This document shows, in pieces, positions 16,164 to 25,116 of a DNA stretch of 64,000 nucleotides. The stretch lies in NCBI GenBank assembly GCA_945881965.1, contig CAMCVS010000001.1:353402-417401 (forward strand), in the 5' to 3' direction. How positions within the stretch are numbered: position 1 is the stretch's first letter; every line of letters starts with the position of its first letter. Source of the stretch: Paracoccus haematequi. GTDB taxonomy: Bacteria; Pseudomonadota; Alphaproteobacteria; Rhodobacterales; Rhodobacteraceae. Made by a program: the position numbers and the translations under genes. Below the pieces are notes generated by a model. That model was not told the origin of the DNA and made no database searches. It saw only the letters and a list, made by a program, of their open reading frames with translations.

Positions 16164-16453
16164 GTGACGCCGCAAAAGCCGCCGACATCCTGAAGGACCA
16201 CCGCGCCAGCATCGACCGGCTGGACGCGATCCTTGTCTACACGCTGGGAGAGCGGTTCAAGCACACCCAGGCCGTTGGCCGCCTGAAGGCGGAACATGGC
16301 CTGCCCCCTTCCGACCCGGACCGCGAAGAGCGGCAGATCGCGCGGCTGGAAGGGCTGGCGCGGGATGCCGATCTGGACCCGGAATTCGCGAAAGCCTTCC
16401 TGCAATTCATCATCCGGGAAGTGATCCAGCACCACAGGAAACACCAATCCTGA
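16160..16453 (+). CDS. Chorismate mutase, AroQ type
   Basis: 97-residue all-helical chorismate mutase converting chorismate to prephenate for Phe/Tyr synthesis. The helix-1 pattern HRASIDRLDAILVYTLGERF carries the active-site Arg, followed by VGRLKAEHGLPPSDPDREE and a C-terminal helix FLQFIIREVIQHHRKHQ. It is stand-alone rather than fused to prephenate dehydratase. Position before rpsP is common in Rhodobacteraceae. It is the last member of the ATGA-coupled chain from ffh. Confidence 0.9.
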   Translation: MSDAAKAADILKDHRASIDRLDAILVYTLGERFKHTQAVGRLKAEHGLPPSDPDREERQIARLEGLARDADLDPEFAKAFLQFIIREVIQHHRKHQS

Positions 16454-16504
16454 TCCATCCGGCGGAATGTCCCGCCAAAAACGCCATTACAAAGGAGAAA
16501 CCCA

Positions 16505-16867
16505 ATGGCCATGAAAATCCGTCTCGCCCGTGGCGGCTCGAAAAAGCGCCCGTTCTATTCCATCGTTGCCTCCGATTCGCGGTCGCCGCGCGATGGCCGC
16601 TTTGTCGAAAAGCTGGGCACCTATAACCCGATGCTGGCGAAAGACAGCGAAGACCGCGTCAAGATGAACATGGAGCGCGTGACCTATTGGCTGGGTCAGG
16701 GCGCACAGCCGACCGACCGCGTGGCGCGTTTTCTGGAAGCCGCCAACGTGATCGAAAAGAAGGTCCGCGCCAATGAAAAGGCCGGGGTTCCCGGCAAGGC
16801 CGCGCAGGAACGCGCCAAGGCCAAGGCCGCCAAGGCGGCAGCGGCGGACGAGGCGACGGCCGAGTAA
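16505..16867 (+). CDS. rpsP: 30S ribosomal protein S16
   Basis: 120-residue S16, needed for 30S assembly. N terminus [20 protein letters not shown] and [11 protein letters not shown] are diagnostic. The last 35 residues are an Ala/Lys-rich tail, typical of alphaproteobacterial S16. The ribosome site AAAGGAG lies 7 bases upstream of the ATG. First gene of the rpsP-rimM-(sulfotransferase)-trmD-rplS-rpmE block. Confidence 0.97.
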   Translation: MAMKIRLARGGSKKRPFYSIVASDSRSPRDGRFVEKLGTYNPMLAKDSEDRVKMNMERVTYWLGQGAQPTDRVARFLEAANVIEKKVRANEKAGVPGKAAQERAKAKAAKAAAADEATAE

Positions 16868-16905
16868 GCAATCCCTTTGGGGATTGGCCCTGCGGCAGCG
16901 GGGCT

Positions 16906-16963
16906 GGGGGGCGCTGCCCCCCCGGCTTCGCCGTCCCCCCGGGATATTTTTGAACCAGAGAAG
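16906..16963. repeat. Dispersed GC-rich palindromic repeat, copy A
   Basis: Starts GGGGGGCGCTGCCCCCC and continues with GGCTTCGCC and CCCCCCGGGATATTTTTG, making two adjacent self-complementary blocks. A near-identical copy lies in reverse orientation at 35223-35280, and a shorter relative at 23691-23742. It lies in the rpsP-rimM gap, where it may act as a REP-like mRNA stabiliser or partial terminator. Confidence 0.75.
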
Positions 16964-17010
16964 CCGGGGACGGCGGTTCGTCCCGGCAAGCGTGCGACAG
17001 GAGCGCGGTC

Positions 17011-17514
17011 ATGGATGATCTGATCTGCGTCGGCGCGATCATGGGGGCCTTTGGGGTTCATGGCGAGGTGCGGCTGAAGAGCTTCACCGCTGACCCCGAG
17101 GCGATCGGGTCTTATGCGCCGCTGCTGACGCAGGACGGGCGCGCGTTCAAGGTGCAGTTGACGCGGGCCGTCGCGAATGGCTTTGCGGCGCGGTTGTCGG
17201 AGGTGCGCACGCGCGACGACGCCGAGGCGTTGAAGGGCACGTCGCTGTTTGTGCCGCGTGCGCGGTTGCCGTCGCTGCCCGATGACGAATTCTATCACGC
17301 CGACCTGATCGGGCTGGAGGTGCGCGATACCGGCGGGGTGCTGCTGGGCCGCGTCAAATCGGTGCAGAACCACGGTGCGGGCGATATCCTTGAGGTGCAG
17401 GCGGTGGGGAAAGCGGGCACGATCCTGTTGCCATTCACGCTGGCCGTGGTGCCGACGGTGGACCTGACGGCGGGGCGGATCGTGGTTGATCCGCCCGAGG
17501 GGCTGCTGGACTAG
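17011..17514 (+). CDS. rimM: Ribosome maturation factor RimM
   Basis: 167-residue 16S rRNA processing and 30S head maturation factor that binds S19. The N-terminal beta-barrel begins [20 protein letters not shown] (about 4-23); the PRC-barrel C-terminal domain contains [13 protein letters not shown] and ends PPEGLLD. It follows rpsP in the conserved order and is separated from it by the repeat at 16906-16963. Confidence 0.96.
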   Translation: MDDLICVGAIMGAFGVHGEVRLKSFTADPEAIGSYAPLLTQDGRAFKVQLTRAVANGFAARLSEVRTRDDAEALKGTSLFVPRARLPSLPDDEFYHADLIGLEVRDTGGVLLGRVKSVQNHGAGDILEVQAVGKAGTILLPFTLAVVPTVDLTAGRIVVDPPEGLLD

Positions 17515-17517
17515 GCC

Positions 17518-18303
17518 ATGCGTATCGTGCTGCACGCGGGGTTTCACAAGACCGGGACCACGTCTGTGCAGCGGTTCCTGCGCGGCAATCGCGCGGTGCT
17601 GCGGCGGCATGTGCGGGTGTTTACCCGGGAGGGGCAAGAGCCGCTGTGCGAGGCGGCGCGGGCGTTTTCGGTGACGCGCGATGCGCTGGACCGCGCGCTG
17701 TTGGCAGCGGAATGGGGGCGGTTCGTGGCGGCGCTCGATGTCAGCGATCCGCGCCCGGTGCTGATGTCATCCGAGGATCTGTCGGGGCATATGCCGGGGC
17801 GGCATGGGGTCATGCGCTATGATGCCGCGGCGCTGATCCTGGGTGATCTGGCGGCGACGCTGCCGAAGGGTGCGGCGTTGACCGTGGCGCTGTCGCTGCG
17901 CGAGACGGGGGCATGGCGGCGGAGCTGCTGGGCGCAGCATGTGCGCGCGACGCGGCATCTGGGCGGGTTGGCGGAATATCTGTCGGGCCCTCGCACGGAC
18001 TTGGCGGTTGACGCGCAGGCGGTGCAGGAGGCGTTGGACGCGCGCGGGCGGGTCGTGACGCAGGTCGTTACTTGGGCCCTGGAGGATCAGCGCGGGCCGT
18101 TCGGCCCTGCGGCCCCGTTGCTGGAGATGCTGGACTTGCCCGCGCGGGTGCTGGCGCGGCTGACCCCGCCTGTCCATGTCAACGCCAGCCTGCCGGACGC
18201 CGTGATGGCGGAATTGCTGGCGCTGAACCGGTCCGATCTGGACCCCGTCACCTGGGCGCGGGCCAAACGCGCGGTGATTGACGCCGCGCAGCGCGCGCAC
18301 TAG
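17518..18303 (+). CDS. Sulfotransferase-like P-loop protein
   Basis: 261-residue protein with a sulfotransferase-type 5'-phosphosulfate loop GFHKTGTTSVQRFL at residues 8-21, preceded by strand MRIVLHA. A possible 3'-phosphate-binding Ser/Arg region occurs at VALSLRETGAWRRSCW (about 122-137). The acceptor is not identifiable. It lies 3 bases after rimM and 9 before trmD, so it is cotranscribed with translation genes, an unusual neighbour. Its codon use is as GC-rich as its neighbours, so recent transfer is not indicated. The fold call is by motif only. Confidence 0.7.
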   Translation: MRIVLHAGFHKTGTTSVQRFLRGNRAVLRRHVRVFTREGQEPLCEAARAFSVTRDALDRALLAAEWGRFVAALDVSDPRPVLMSSEDLSGHMPGRHGVMRYDAAALILGDLAATLPKGAALTVALSLRETGAWRRSCWAQHVRATRHLGGLAEYLSGPRTDLAVDAQAVQEALDARGRVVTQVVTWALEDQRGPFGPAAPLLEMLDLPARVLARLTPPVHVNASLPDAVMAELLALNRSDLDPVTWARAKRAVIDAAQRAH

Positions 18304-18312
18304 GGCAACGGC

Positions 18313-19104
18313 ATGTCTGACACCCCGCCTTCACGTTCCCACGGCCGTCTGGTGCCGCGCGCCAGCGCGCAGCCGCGCGATCTGATGGCAGAGGCGGAAT
18401 TGGCGCGGGCCTTTACGGCGCGGGTGATCACGCTGTTGCCGGATGCGTTTCCCGGCATCCTGGGCGACAGCCTGACGGGGCGCGCGCTGGCCCTTGGGCT
18501 GTGGCAGTTGCAGGTGACGGATTTGCGCCAGTTCGGTCAGGGGCGGCACCGCAATGTCGATGACACGCCTGCGGGCGGTGGGGCGGGCATGGTGATCCGG
18601 GCGGATGTCGCGGCAGACGCGATCCGCGCAGCGACAGCGGCGGCGCGGGGGCGCGCGCCCTTGGTGTATCTGTCGCCACGCGGGCAACGCTTTGATCAGG
18701 CGATGGCGCGCGATTGGGCGGCGGGGGATGGCGTCACGCTGTTCTGCGGCCGCTTTGAAGGGCTGGACCAGCGGGTGATTGACGCCTTCGAGATGATCGA
18801 GGTGTCCTTGGGTGATTTCGTCATGACCGGGGGCGAGATCGCAGCGCAAGCGATGCTGGATGCCACTGTGCGCCTGCTGCCCGGTGTGCTGGGCAATGCC
18901 GACAGCACCGTTGAGGAGAGTTTCAGCGTGGGCCTTCTGGAACATTCGCACTACACCCGCCCCGCCGACTGGGAGGGCCGCGCCATCCCGGACGTGCTGC
19001 AATCGGGTAACCACGCGCGCATTGCCGCGTGGCGGCGCGCCGAGGCCGAGCGGATCACGCGGGAACGGCGGCCTGATCTGCTGGGGCCGCCGCGAAAGGC
19101 TTGA
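18313..19104 (+). CDS. trmD: tRNA (guanine37-N1)-methyltransferase TrmD
   Basis: 263-residue SPOUT enzyme making m1G37 in tRNA, which prevents frameshifting. Knot motifs VYLSPRGQRFDQ, LFCGRFEGLDQRV and SLGDFVMTGGE, and the C-terminal SHYTRPADWEG are all present. An N-terminal extension of about 30 residues precedes the usual FTARVITLLPDAFPG start, so translation may begin later than the ATG at 18313. Part of the rpsP-rplS block. Confidence 0.95.
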   Translation: MSDTPPSRSHGRLVPRASAQPRDLMAEAELARAFTARVITLLPDAFPGILGDSLTGRALALGLWQLQVTDLRQFGQGRHRNVDDTPAGGGAGMVIRADVAADAIRAATAAARGRAPLVYLSPRGQRFDQAMARDWAAGDGVTLFCGRFEGLDQRVIDAFEMIEVSLGDFVMTGGEIAAQAMLDATVRLLPGVLGNADSTVEESFSVGLLEHSHYTRPADWEGRAIPDVLQSGNHARIAAWRRAEAERITRERRPDLLGPPRKA

Positions 19105-19332
19105 TCTGCGGGCGCAACGCGCCTATACGGCCTCTGCCCGCAGCCGATTCCGGTTTGCGGGCCGCTTTTCTTTTTGGGGCCGGTTTGCGTCGGCGGGCCC
19201 TGAAAGGCGCGACAGACGATAACAGGCGGACCATTCTTTGGCGGGCGCGACAGCGGACCCGATGCTGACCCAAAGTTCCGGACCGCCGCACACCGTCACG
19301 GGCCAACCGTGCGCAACATAGGAGTTGATCAG

Positions 19333-19716
19333 ATGAACCTGATCGCACAGATCGAGGCGGAACAGATCGCCGCTTTGGGGAAAACCATCCCCGATTTCAA
19401 GGCGGGTGATACCATCCGCGTGGGTTACAAAGTGACCGAAGGCACCCGGAGCCGCGTGCAGATGTACGAAGGCGTGTGCATCAGCCGCAAGAACGGATCG
19501 GGCATCGCCGGATCGTTCACCGTACGCAAGATTTCCTTTGGCGAGGGCGTGGAGCGCGTGTTCCCGCTGTATTCGACCAACATCGATTCGATCACCGTGG
19601 TCCGTCGCGGCAAGGTGCGCCGCGCCAAGCTGTATTACCTGCGCGACCGTCGCGGCAAATCGGCCCGGATTTCCGAGGTCACGAATTACAAACCCAAATC
19701 CGACGCTGCGGTCTAA
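19333..19716 (+). CDS. rplS: 50S ribosomal protein L19
   Basis: 127-residue L19 at the 30S/50S interface. Signature segments [20 protein letters not shown] and [13 protein letters not shown] are visible. The ATG at 19333 is placed by the AGGAG site 8 bases upstream; the longer frame from 19309 is unlikely. A 228-base leader precedes it (19105-19332) without any other gene. Confidence 0.97.
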   Translation: MNLIAQIEAEQIAALGKTIPDFKAGDTIRVGYKVTEGTRSRVQMYEGVCISRKNGSGIAGSFTVRKISFGEGVERVFPLYSTNIDSITVVRRGKVRRAKLYYLRDRRGKSARISEVTNYKPKSDAAV

Positions 19717-19727
19717 GGAGCACCACG

Positions 19728-19949
19728 ATGAAAAAGGGCATTCACCCCGACTATCACTTCATCGAAGTGAAGATGACCGATGGCACCACCTTCAAGGTCC
19801 GTTCGACTTGGGGCAAGGAAGGCGAGACGATGGCACTCGACATCGACCCCACCGTGCACCCGGCCTGGACCGGTGGCGGCCAGCGCCTGATGGACACCGG
19901 CGGTCGCGTCACGAAGTTCAAGAACAAATATGCGGGTCTTGGATTCTGA
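19728..19949 (+). CDS. rpmE: 50S ribosomal protein L31 (zinc-free type)
   Basis: 73-residue L31, starting [20 protein letters not shown] and ending KNKYAGLGF. It contains no cysteine, so it is the C-minus form that does not bind zinc. Ribosome site AAGGAG lies 7 bases upstream; 11 bases separate it from rplS. A terminator follows. Confidence 0.96.
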   Translation: MKKGIHPDYHFIEVKMTDGTTFKVRSTWGKEGETMALDIDPTVHPAWTGGGQRLMDTGGRVTKFKNKYAGLGF

Positions 19950-19973
19950 TCCCACGCGCTTGTGCCAGATATG

Positions 19974-20001
19974 CGCCGTCCCGGACCGGGGCGGCGTTTT
20001 T
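19974..20001 (+). terminator. Rho-independent terminator after rpmE
   Basis: CGCCGTCCC pairs with GGGGCGGCG across a 5-base loop (one G-U pair), directly followed by TTTTT. It ends the translation operon. Confidence 0.85.
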
Positions 20002-20100
20002 CGTTGGTGCGGGATGCCGGGTCTGTGGTGCGATCTGCTTGATGCAACGGCGCGGATAGGATAGCGCCTTTCCGGTATCGCAATCCGGGGGATGCATCCG

Positions 20101-20910
20101 ATGTCGCATATCATCGTCGTCGGCAACGAAAAGGGCGGCGCGGGCAAATCCACCGTGTCGATGCATGTCGCCTCGGCCTTGGCGCGGCTGGGATATCGGG
20201 TTGGCGCGCTGGATCTGGACATGCGGCAGCAATCCTTTGCCCGCTATATCGAGAACCGGCAGAAATACCTGACCGGAGAGGGGCTGACCCTGCCGTCCCC
20301 GGTGCTGGTCAACCTGCCCGATGTGGACAATGACGCGCTGAAACAAGGCGAAAACCCCTATGACCAGCGGCTGAATCGTGCGTTGGCCACGCTGGAACCC
20401 GAAAGCGACTTCATCGTCATCGACTGCCCCGGCTCGCATACCCGGCTGTCACAGGTCGCCCATTCGCTGGCTGATACGCTGATCACGCCCCTGAATGACA
20501 GTTTCATCGACTTTGACCTGCTGGCGCGGGTGGATACGGACGGCAAGAAAATTCTCGGCCCGTCGGTCTATGCCGAAATGGTCTGGTCGGCGCGGCAGAT
20601 GCGGGCGCAGGCGGGGCTGAAACCCATCGACTGGGTGGTGATGCGCAACCGTCTGGGCGCGCAGAACATGTTCAACAAGCAGAAGATGGAAGAGGCGCTG
20701 GACAACCTGGCCAAGCGGATCGGGTTCCGCACCGCGCCGGGGTTTTCCGAACGGGTGATTTTCCGCGAGCTGTTTCCGCGCGGGCTGACGCTGTTGGACC
20801 TGCGCGATGTCGGCGTGCGCAGCCTGAACATCTCGAACGTGGCGGCGCGGCAGGAATTGCGCGACATGGTCAAGGCGCTGAAGCTGCCAGAGGTCAAGGC
20901 GGATTTCTGA
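20101..20910 (+). CDS. mipZ: Division-plane positioning ATPase MipZ
   Basis: 269-residue ParA/MinD-type ATPase. In Caulobacter, MipZ forms polar gradients from ParB complexes and blocks FtsZ assembly away from midcell. The deviant Walker A NEKGGAGKST (about residues 8-17), DLDMRQQSFARYIENR, the switch region IDCPGSHTRLSQ and VIFRELFPRGLTLLDL near the C terminus match MipZ closely rather than chromosome-partition ParA. The ATG at 20101 is favoured over 20092 by spacing to GGGGG at 20087-20091. Confidence 0.92.
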   Translation: MSHIIVVGNEKGGAGKSTVSMHVASALARLGYRVGALDLDMRQQSFARYIENRQKYLTGEGLTLPSPVLVNLPDVDNDALKQGENPYDQRLNRALATLEPESDFIVIDCPGSHTRLSQVAHSLADTLITPLNDSFIDFDLLARVDTDGKKILGPSVYAEMVWSARQMRAQAGLKPIDWVVMRNRLGAQNMFNKQKMEEALDNLAKRIGFRTAPGFSERVIFRELFPRGLTLLDLRDVGVRSLNISNVAARQELRDMVKALKLPEVKADF

Positions 20911-20913
20911 CGA

Positions 20914-21777
20914 TCAGGCGCGGCGCAGCGCGACCCAGTTTGACAGCGCCAGCGCGCCCAACACCACCACGCCGCCGGTCAGGGTCCAGGGGCCGGGATT
21001 TTCGCCCATCACCACCCAGACCAACAGCGGCGCCAGCACCGATTCCAGCAGCAACAACAGGGCGACCTCGGCGGACGGGATGAAACGCGGTCCGATGGCC
21101 ATGAATACGGCGGAGGCGGTGATGAAGGCGGCATGGGCGACCGACAGGCCGATCTGCGGCGCGGTCATCGCCAGATCGCCCGCCAGCCCAAGCCCCAGCA
21201 ACGCGGCCACGCCCAGATAGGACAGCCCGACGGCGGGCACCATCGACACCGCCTTGACCTGCCGCACCAAGGTCAGCCCCAAGGCGTAAACCGCCGACAC
21301 CGCCAGCGCCAGCAGATCACCTGCCAGCGATGCGCCCTCGGTTTCGCCCGACCCATAGGCGATGATCGCCAACCCCGGCACGACCGCCAGCATGGTCCAG
21401 ACCATGCGCACGCTGATCGCCTCGCCCAGCAGCAGGCGGGAAAACAGCGCGGCAAAGACCGGCATCGACGCGATGATGAACACCACATTCGCCACGCTGG
21501 TCAGCGACACCGCCAGCACGAACAACACCCCCGACGCACCGACGCTGGCCATATAGGCCCAGCCCTTCCACCCCGTGGCCAGCACAGCGGCAAAGGGCGC
21601 GCGCCCCGCGCGCAGGCCGAACCACAGGATGATGGCCATCCCGACGAACAGCGCGCGCCAGAACGCAATCACCAGCGCATCCGCCGCGATCAGCCGCACG
21701 AACAGCGAATCGGGCACGATGGCCAGCGCGCCCAGCGTGGTGAACAGCAGTCCCTTGACCTGATCGGACTGTGTCAT
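20914..21777 (-). CDS. DMT-superfamily (EamA) permease
   Basis: Inner-membrane transporter of about 287 residues with ten predicted helices in two EamA repeats, probably an efflux carrier for metabolites or amino acids. The repeat ends GLAIIAYGSGETEG and the second-half LLLLESVLAPLLVWVVMGENP are typical. The start MTQSDQVKG at 21777 is chosen by similarity to other members. A TTG at 21813 overlapping the marR stop (TTGA) would give translational coupling and is an alternative. It converges on mipZ with a 3-base gap. Confidence 0.85.
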   Translation of the reverse strand: MTQSDQVKGLLFTTLGALAIVPDSLFVRLIAADALVIAFWRALFVGMAIILWFGLRAGRAPFAAVLATGWKGWAYMASVGASGVLFVLAVSLTSVANVVFIIASMPVFAALFSRLLLGEAISVRMVWTMLAVVPGLAIIAYGSGETEGASLAGDLLALAVSAVYALGLTLVRQVKAVSMVPAVGLSYLGVAALLGLGLAGDLAMTAPQIGLSVAHAAFITASAVFMAIGPRFIPSAEVALLLLLESVLAPLLVWVVMGENPGPWTLTGGVVVLGALALSNWVALRRA

Positions 21778-21809
21778 GCAGCGCGGCATGACGCGGGGTG
21801 GCGGCAGCG

Positions 21810-22247
21810 TCAATCCCGTCCCGCCAACTGCTTCAGCGCCGCGCGCAATGCCGCCGCCTGTTCCGTGGCCAAGCCCGCCACCAGCGCCGCGTCATGCGTC
21901 CGCGCGGTGGCGCACAGGTCGCGATAGGCCGCCTCTCCGGCCGGGGTCAGGGTGAGGAACTCGGTGCGGCGGTCGGCGTCGGCCCGCGCGCGGGTCAGAA
22001 ACCGCTTGGTTTCCAGCGCCGATACCGCGCGGCTGATCTTGGTCTTGTGCATCCGTGACCGCGCGCCGATGTCGGTCGCGGTCATGCGGCCATAAAGCCC
22101 CAGATGGAACAGCACCCGCCATTCGGTGCGCAACATGCCGTAACGGTCGCGATAGACCCGCTGAAACGACAGCGACGCCGCCTCGGCGGCCTGATTGAGC
22201 AGATAGGGCAGGAAATCCTGCAAGGCGAAATCATCATTTTCCGGCAT
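21810..22247 (-). CDS. MarR-family transcriptional regulator (likely homogentisate operon repressor)
   Basis: 145-residue winged-helix regulator with [21 protein letters not shown] as its DNA-reading helices (about 63-82) and the wing [17 protein letters not shown]. It is divergent from hmgA with a 71-base gap containing a TTGT/ACAA dyad, so it is the best candidate to repress hmgA-fahA and respond to an aromatic ligand. The start at 22247 has GGAGG 5 bases upstream; 22259 is possible but lacks a spaced ribosome site. Confidence 0.87.
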   Translation of the reverse strand: MPENDDFALQDFLPYLLNQAAEAASLSFQRVYRDRYGMLRTEWRVLFHLGLYGRMTATDIGARSRMHKTKISRAVSALETKRFLTRARADADRRTEFLTLTPAGEAAYRDLCATARTHDAALVAGLATEQAAALRAALKQLAGRD

Positions 22248-22264
22248 CGCGGCCTCCATCCCTG

Positions 22265-22277
22265 TTGTTAGTTACAA
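22265..22277. promoter_or_regulatory. Candidate MarR operator between marR and hmgA
   Basis: TTGTTAGTTACAA has matching outer half-sites TTGT and ACAA. It lies in the short divergent gap, between the starts of the MarR gene and hmgA, where a repressor could control both. Confidence 0.4.
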
Positions 22278-22318
22278 AATCAACCGATACGTCCGCAACA
22301 GTCTTGGAGGAGCGCGTG

Positions 22319-23674
22319 ATGAATCAGCAGACCCGCCCAACCGGCCTGATCCAGGCCCCCGCGCCTGTCGGCACCATGCCGGGATACATGCCCGGATTCG
22401 CCAATGATTTCGAAACCGAGGCGCTGCCCGGTGCCCTGCCCCAAGGCATGAACAGCCCGCAAAAATGCAATTACGGGCTTTACGGCGAACAACTGTCCGG
22501 CACGGCCTTTACCGCCGAACGCCCCGAACGAACGTGGTGCTATCGCATCCGCCCGTCGGTGAAACATTCGGCACGATATCACAAGATCGACCTGCCCTAT
22601 TGGAAATCCGCGCCGCATGTGGACCCCGATGTGATTTCGCTGGGCCAATACCGCTGGGACCCGGTGCCGCATAAAGGCGAGGCGCTGACATGGCTGACCG
22701 GGATGCGCACCATGACCACGGCGGGCGATGTGAACACGCAGGTCGGCATGGCGGCGCATGTCTATCTGGTGACCGCGTCGATGCAGGACGCCTATTTCTA
22801 TTCTGCCGACAGCGAATTGCTAGTGGTCCCGCAGGAAGGCCGCCTGCGGTTCGCCACCGAACTGGGGATCATCGACATCGCGCCGCAAGAGATCGCCATC
22901 CTCCCGCGCGGGTTGGTTTACCGCGTCGAGGTGCTGGAAGGGCCCTGTCGCGGCTTTGTCTGCGAGAATTATGGCCAGAAATTCACCCTGCCGGGGCGCG
23001 GCCCCATCGGGGCCAACTGCATGGCCAACCCGCGCGATTTCAAGGCCCCGGTGGCGGCGTTCGAGGACCGCGAGGTGCCTTCGACGCTGACGGTGAAATG
23101 GTGCGGGCAGTTTCATGTGACGGATATAGGGCAAAGCCCCTTGGACGTGGTCGCCTGGCACGGCAATTACGCGCCCTTGAAATATGACCTGACCACCTAT
23201 TGCCCGGTTGGCGCGATCCTGTTCGATCATCCCGATCCGTCGATATTCACCGTGCTGACCTCGCCGTCGGGCGTGCCGGGGACGGCCAACATCGACTTTG
23301 TGCTGTTCCGCGAACGCTGGCTGGTGGCCGAGGACACGTTCCGCCCGCCATGGTATCACAAGAACATCATGTCGGAACTGATGGGCAACATCTATGGCCA
23401 GTATGACGCGAAACCTCAAGGGTTTGTACCAGGCGGCATGTCACTGCACAACATGATGCTGCCGCATGGCCCGGATCGCAACGCGTTCGAAGGCGCATCG
23501 AACGCGGCGCTGAAACCGCACAAGCTGGACCATACCATGTCCTTCATGTTCGAAACCCGGTTCCCGCAGCACTTGACCCGCTTTGCCGCGCAGGAAGCCC
23601 CGTTGCAGGACGATTACATCGACTGCTGGACGTCGCTGGACAAGAAGTTCGACGGCACGCCCGGCAAGAAATAA
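22319..23674 (+). CDS. hmgA: Homogentisate 1,2-dioxygenase
   Basis: 451-residue Fe(II) ring-cleavage enzyme converting homogentisate to maleylacetoacetate in tyrosine/phenylacetate catabolism. Diagnostic N-terminal [19 protein letters not shown], and the C-terminal iron-ligand region [20 protein letters not shown] followed by [12 protein letters not shown], are intact. The start MNQQTRPTG at 22319 follows TTGGAGG. The next gene, fahA, completes the pathway except for maleylacetoacetate isomerase, which is not in the window. Confidence 0.97.
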   Translation: MNQQTRPTGLIQAPAPVGTMPGYMPGFANDFETEALPGALPQGMNSPQKCNYGLYGEQLSGTAFTAERPERTWCYRIRPSVKHSARYHKIDLPYWKSAPHVDPDVISLGQYRWDPVPHKGEALTWLTGMRTMTTAGDVNTQVGMAAHVYLVTASMQDAYFYSADSELLVVPQEGRLRFATELGIIDIAPQEIAILPRGLVYRVEVLEGPCRGFVCENYGQKFTLPGRGPIGANCMANPRDFKAPVAAFEDREVPSTLTVKWCGQFHVTDIGQSPLDVVAWHGNYAPLKYDLTTYCPVGAILFDHPDPSIFTVLTSPSGVPGTANIDFVLFRERWLVAEDTFRPPWYHKNIMSELMGNIYGQYDAKPQGFVPGGMSLHNMMLPHGPDRNAFEGASNAALKPHKLDHTMSFMFETRFPQHLTRFAAQEAPLQDDYIDCWTSLDKKFDGTPGKK

Positions 23675-23690
23675 CTGTGACAGGCGTCGA

Positions 23691-23742
23691 GGGGGGCGCT
23701 GCCCCCCGCCTTCGGCCCCCCCGGAGTATTTCGGGCAAAATG
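23691..23742. repeat. Dispersed GC-rich palindromic repeat, copy C (variant)
   Basis: GGGGGGCGCTGCCCCCC then GCCTTCGGC, CCCCCCCGG and AGTATTTCGGGCAAAATGAA. It shares the first 17 bases exactly with copy A at 16906 and the overall two-block layout. It lies in the hmgA-fahA gap. Confidence 0.7.
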
Positions 23743-23779
23743 AATGGGAACGGGCCCTGTCCCGCAGAAAGGATCACGC

Positions 23780-25036
23780 ATGCCATTGCTGCCCAGCTGG
23801 ATCGACAGCGCGAATAGGCCGGACAATCCCTTTCCGCTGAACAACCTGCCGTATGGGGTGTTCTCGACTGGCGATGACGACCCGCGCTGCGGCGTGGCGA
23901 TCGGCGACATGATCCTGGATTGCCGCGCGGCGGAAGAGGCGGGGCTGTTGGCGTTCGACGCAGGCCCGCTGTTCGACGTGCCGTTCTGGAACGAGGTGAT
24001 GGAGGCGGGGCCAGACCTGTGGGCGGCGCTGCGGGCGCGGCTGATGGTGCTGCTGGGCGAAGGCGCAGGTGAGCGCGCGCAAGTGGCACCCTGTCTGGTG
24101 CCGCAGGCGGGGGCGATGATGCACCTGCCGTTCCTGGTGTCGGAATATACCGATTTTTATGCCGGGCGGCATCATGCGTTCAACGTAGGCGTGATGTTTC
24201 GGGGCGCGGACAATGCGCTGCCGCCGAACTGGCTGCACCTGCCGATTGGCTACAACGGGCGGGCGTCGTCGGTGGTGGTGTCGGGCACAGATGTGCGCCG
24301 CCCCTGGGGGCAGGTGAAATCCCCCGATCACGCGCTGCCCGCGTTCCAGCCGTCGCGGCGGTTTGACTTTGAGCTGGAACTGGGCGCGGTGGTGGGCATG
24401 GCCAGCGACGGCCCGGTGACGGTGGACGAGGCCCATGCGATGATATTCGGCTATGTGCTGCTGAACGACTGGTCGGCGCGCGATATCCAGGCCTGGGAAT
24501 ACCAGCCGCTGGGGCCGTTTCAGGCCAAGGCGACAGCGACCACCATCAGCCCGTGGATCGTGACGGGGGCCGCGCTGGACCCGTTCCGGGTGGCCTGCCC
24601 CGCGCGGGAGTTTCCGCTGCTGCCGCATCTGCGGGATACGGGGCCGATGCTGTATGACATTGATTTGTCAGTCACTCTGACCCCCGATGGCGGGGCGGCC
24701 ACGACCATCGCGCGCACCAATTACCGCGAGATGTATTACTCCGCGCCGCAGCAACTAGCGCATCACACCACGTCCGGGTGTCCGATGAATGCGGGCGATC
24801 TGTTGGGGTCGGGCACGATTTCGGGGCCGACCAAGGACAGCCGGGGGTCGCTGCTGGAACTGTCCTGGGGCGGCAAGGAACCGATCACGCTGGACGGCGG
24901 CGTGACGCGCAGCTTCCTGGAGGATGGCGACACCCTGACCCTGCATGGCGCGGCGCGGGGTGATGGATTTACCATCGGGTTCGGCACCTGCGCGGGGCGG
25001 TTGATCCCGGCGCTGCCCGATCCCTATGCGCGCTGA
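23780..25036 (+). CDS. fahA: Fumarylacetoacetase
   Basis: 418-residue hydrolase splitting fumarylacetoacetate to fumarate and acetoacetate, the last step of homogentisate catabolism. Catalytic and metal-site segments are YTDFYAGRHHAFNVGVMFRG (about 116-135), the acidic FELELGAVVGM (about 194-204) and NDWSARDIQAWEYQPLGPF. The ATG at 23780 follows AAAGGA. The acetoacetate it releases could be activated by the acetoacetyl-CoA synthetase at 46893. Confidence 0.96.
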   Translation: MPLLPSWIDSANRPDNPFPLNNLPYGVFSTGDDDPRCGVAIGDMILDCRAAEEAGLLAFDAGPLFDVPFWNEVMEAGPDLWAALRARLMVLLGEGAGERAQVAPCLVPQAGAMMHLPFLVSEYTDFYAGRHHAFNVGVMFRGADNALPPNWLHLPIGYNGRASSVVVSGTDVRRPWGQVKSPDHALPAFQPSRRFDFELELGAVVGMASDGPVTVDEAHAMIFGYVLLNDWSARDIQAWEYQPLGPFQAKATATTISPWIVTGAALDPFRVACPAREFPLLPHLRDTGPMLYDIDLSVTLTPDGGAATTIARTNYREMYYSAPQQLAHHTTSGCPMNAGDLLGSGTISGPTKDSRGSLLELSWGGKEPITLDGGVTRSFLEDGDTLTLHGAARGDGFTIGFGTCAGRLIPALPDPYAR

Positions 25037-25100
25037 AACGTAGGGCGGGTGCTTGTCACTCGCCACCGAAACGCAGAGCGGGTGCTCGTCACCCGCCACC
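25035..25100. repeat. Tandem 33-bp hairpin repeat between fahA and the MBL gene
   Basis: Two adjacent 33-base units (25035-25067 and 25068-25100), 29 of 33 bases identical. Each contains an inverted repeat of the form GCGGGTG / CACYCGC. Unit 1 overlaps the fahA stop by two bases. The hairpin core resembles the one at 34685-34711 read on the opposite strand. Confidence 0.75.
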
Positions 25101-25116
25101 CTTGAAAGGACAGACC

